The translations under genes and the position numbers were made by a program. The notes under the pieces were generated by a model. It had not been told where the DNA came from. It saw nothing but the letters and a program-made list of their open reading frames with translations, and did not search any database. From JBCBWG01 sp964579305 (GTDB lineage: Bacteria; Pseudomonadota; Alphaproteobacteria; Rhizobiales; Hyphomicrobiaceae): DNA of 64,000 nucleotides. This document shows positions 62,042-64,000 of the stretch, in pieces (within the stretch, counting starts at the first letter, position 1; each line of letters starts with the position of its first letter). The stretch spans positions 1-64,000 of the forward strand of contig CAZOGY010000003.1 in assembly GCA_964579305.1 (NCBI GenBank), read 5' to 3'.

Positions 62042-63172
62042 ATGGACCTGAAAACACACGAGGGGCTCGATATCGTATCGGATGTCGCCGACCGGGTTAT
62101 GGACAGCGATGTGGCAGCCGCCACGTTCCGCCACCAGACCGAAGTGGACGCGCGATCAGTCGATCGTACGACGGTTGAGATCCCTGCGTTCACGGACGCG
62201 GTCGCCGAAGAAATGGCGCCGCTCTACGACCGCGTGAAAGACACCGTCACGCCGCTGGAGTGGCCGTACATCGCCAAGCTCGTCCACGAGATCAACGCGC
62301 TCAAAAAAGCGCGGAACGCGGTCATTCTGGCGCACAACTACATGACGCCGGATATCTTCCACCTGGTTGGCGACATCCGCGGCGACAGCTTGCAGCTTGC
62401 CAAGGAGGCCGTCACGGCCGAGGCGGACGTGATAGTCCAAGCCGGCGTGCACTTCATGGCGGAGACATCAAAGCTGCTGAACCCAGACAAGACCGTGCTG
62501 ATCCCAGATCTGCGCGCTGGTTGCTCGCTTGCCGCCTCGATCACCGGCGCTGACGTGCGGGCCCTGCGCGAAGCCTATCCGGGTGTCCCGGTCGTGACCT
62601 ACGTGAACACGTCCGCAGACGTGAAAGCTGAGTCAGACATTTGCTGTACATCAGCAAACGCGGTGCAAGTCGTGGAAAGCCTTGGCGTTGATCGGGTGCT
62701 TCTGATCCCGGACGAGTATCTGGCAAAATATGTGCAGACCCAGACGGACGTGGAGATCATCGCTTGGAAAGGCCGCTGCGAAGTCCACGAACGTTTTAGC
62801 GGCGAGGAACTGCGCGAGTTGCGGGCCTCTGATCCCAGCATCAAGATCATTGCCCACCCTGAGTGCCCGCCAGACGTAATCGAGGAAGCCGATTTCACCG
62901 GCTCAACGTCGGCCATGATCAATTACGTCAAGGATCATCGACCGCCCAAGGTTGTGCTCGTGACCGAATGTTCGATGGCATCGAACGTGGCAACGGACGT
63001 GCCGAATGTCGAATTCATCCGGCCGTGCAACCTGTGTCCGCACATGAAGCGGATTACGCTGGAAAACGTGCGCGATGCACTGCGCGACATGAAACACGAA
63101 GTCCATGTGGACCCGGACGTCGCAGCCCGCGCCCGGGCAGCAGTGGAGCGGATGGTCAATCTCACGTCCTGA
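62042..63172 (+). CDS. nadA: Quinolinate synthase A
   Basis: NadA condenses iminoaspartate with dihydroxyacetone phosphate to quinolinate, using a [4Fe-4S] cluster. The 376-residue protein has ILAHNYMTPDIFHLVG, DLRAGCSLAAS (Cys161), WKGRCEVHERF (Cys246) and RPCNLCPHMKRITL (Cys332), which match the three cluster ligands of known NadA. An ATG at 62036 touches AGGAG directly; the ATG at 62042 has six-base spacing and is the better start. The extra N-terminal 65 residues are longer than in short NadA forms. nadB follows 146 bases later. Confidence 0.96.
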   Translation: MDLKTHEGLDIVSDVADRVMDSDVAAATFRHQTEVDARSVDRTTVEIPAFTDAVAEEMAPLYDRVKDTVTPLEWPYIAKLVHEINALKKARNAVILAHNYMTPDIFHLVGDIRGDSLQLAKEAVTAEADVIVQAGVHFMAETSKLLNPDKTVLIPDLRAGCSLAASITGADVRALREAYPGVPVVTYVNTSADVKAESDICCTSANAVQVVESLGVDRVLLIPDEYLAKYVQTQTDVEIIAWKGRCEVHERFSGEELRELRASDPSIKIIAHPECPPDVIEEADFTGSTSAMINYVKDHRPPKVVLVTECSMASNVATDVPNVEFIRPCNLCPHMKRITLENVRDALRDMKHEVHVDPDVAARARAAVERMVNLTS

Positions 63173-63318
63173 GTTGACACAGCACCAATGCGCGATGTGG
63201 GCGGTCAGATGAACGGCCCGCATCGGCCAGACGCAAGCCGCACCCAGCGCGCCGGTTCCCCTGACGCGCGCTAGCCGCCGCAATCACGCGCGGCAAGCGG
63301 CACAACCGAAAGCCTCTC

Positions 63319-64000
63319 ATGACGACGACCGGCCAAGCCAAGACCGACCTGCCGGACTGCGCAAACGAAACCTCGCCGCTCGTCATCATCGGCGCTGGTC
63401 TTGCCGGGCTCTACTGCGCCCTGAAATTGCAGCCGCACCCGGTCACCGTGATATCGCCAACGCAACTGGGAGAGGGCGCATCCAGTGCATGGGCCCAAGG
63501 CGGTATCGCGGCCGCAGTCGGCGTTGGCGACACGGTTGAGGATCACGCCGCAGACACGATCGCAGCCGGCGCGGGCCTCGTCGACCCGGACATCGCAATG
63601 GGTGTCGCCCGCGATGCCGCCGCTTGCGTCGAAGACTTGTTGCGGCTCGGCGTACCCTTCGATCGTGATCTGGAGGGCAAGTTTGTCCAATCCCGCGAGG
63701 CGGCGCACTCAAAACCACGGGTCGTGCGCGTAACCGGCGACCGCGCCGGCAAAGCCATCATGGAAGCGCTGATTGCCGAGGTCCGCGCAACGCCGTCGAT
63801 CCGCGTGCTCGAAGGGCTCTGCGTCATTGACGTAAAACAGACCCGCGATGCGCGTTTCACTTTGCACATGGCCCGCACGCAGCCAGCCCCAACACGCACC
63901 GCGGGCAACCAAGACATCGCCGCCACCGCGGCATCGCTGGTTCTCACTGGCGCGGCGCAGATTATCCTGGCCACAGGTGGCATCGGAAGCGTGTATCGGG
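63319..64000 (+). CDS. nadB: L-aspartate oxidase, 3' end outside the window
   Basis: NadB oxidises L-aspartate to iminoaspartate with FAD, supplying NadA. The visible 227 residues begin at the ATG at 63319 and contain the FAD dinucleotide motif LVIIGAGLAGLYCALKL, EGASSAWAQGGIAAAVGVGD and, near the end, IILATGGIGSVYR, all typical of the family. A full protein is about 520 residues, so more than half is missing. The upstream intergenic region of 146 bases shows no obvious second operator; co-transcription with nadA is likely. Confidence 0.93.
   Translation, partial: MTTTGQAKTDLPDCANETSPLVIIGAGLAGLYCALKLQPHPVTVISPTQLGEGASSAWAQGGIAAAVGVGDTVEDHAADTIAAGAGLVDPDIAMGVARDAAACVEDLLRLGVPFDRDLEGKFVQSREAAHSKPRVVRVTGDRAGKAIMEALIAEVRATPSIRVLEGLCVIDVKQTRDARFTLHMARTQPAPTRTAGNQDIAATAASLVLTGAAQIILATGGIGSVYR

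Overview
The window is a 64 kb stretch of high-GC, gene-dense bacterial chromosome that reads as an alphaproteobacterium, most likely of the order Hyphomicrobiales (Rhizobiales). The evidence is a TIGR02301-type secreted protein, a DUF2237 protein, the HDAC-xseB-dxs-tlyA gene order, a NadQ/NrtR-type regulator beside nadA-nadB, and GlxA-type and FCD-GntR regulators. The species cannot be fixed from sequence alone. I see no rRNA, tRNA, CRISPR array, insertion sequence, prophage or plasmid function. One scaffold gap of exactly 100 N lies at 53864-53963, so genes on its two sides need not be true neighbours.

Layout. 1-7 kb: MFS transporter, an unrecognised secreted protein, an orphan PhnF-type regulator, a CoA-transferase and a DUF2237-SelO pair. 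7.5-13.8 kb: ferric-iron ABC transporter (binding protein and fused permease, no ATPase gene), then a three-gene operon of a beta-decarboxylating dehydrogenase, a Gfo/Idh/MocA oxidoreductase and an FCD-GntR regulator, with a palindromic operator candidate in front. 13.9-23.1 kb: GlxA-family activator, an RND efflux adaptor-pump pair and a 927-residue protein that looks like a decayed cyclase/ATPase/TPR signalling protein. 23-32.6 kb: pdxH, a surface-antigen-like protein, fabI, a quinone-reductase-like enzyme, a histidine phosphatase, aroC, a haloacid dehalogenase, a methyltransferase and a sirtuin (cobB). 32.6-38.3 kb: the operon HDAC-xseB-dxs-tlyA-RNA methyltransferase, which combines isoprenoid supply with rRNA modification. 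38.5-45.4 kb: a mandelate-racemase-like enzyme, a membrane protein, enoyl-CoA hydratase and acyl-CoA dehydrogenase, the threonylcarbamoyl-AMP synthase for tRNA t6A, and a tiny cationic cysteine-rich secreted peptide.

45.7-51 kb holds the least explained material: a D-2-hydroxyacid dehydrogenase, then two tandem paralogous small membrane proteins convergent with a 773-residue protein that has a Clp N-domain and a very long coiled coil but no ATPase, translationally coupled to a small protein with a duplicated motif. 51.4-60.3 kb: SRAP/YedK peptidase, Nudix hydrolase, DUF3179 protein, the gap, small secreted and cytoplasmic proteins, LysE exporter, dihydroorotase, and the tightly packed set ygfZ-tag-HD hydrolase. 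60.4-64 kb: an NAD-biosynthesis locus in which a NadQ/NrtR-like regulator precedes nadA and nadB. Two near-identical inverted repeats sit directly before nadA and are the probable operators. nadB runs off the window end.

The best candidates for undescribed biology are the Clp_N/coiled-coil locus (47.3-51 kb), the degenerate cyclase-like protein (20.4-23.1 kb) and the cysteine-rich peptide (45.1-45.4 kb).
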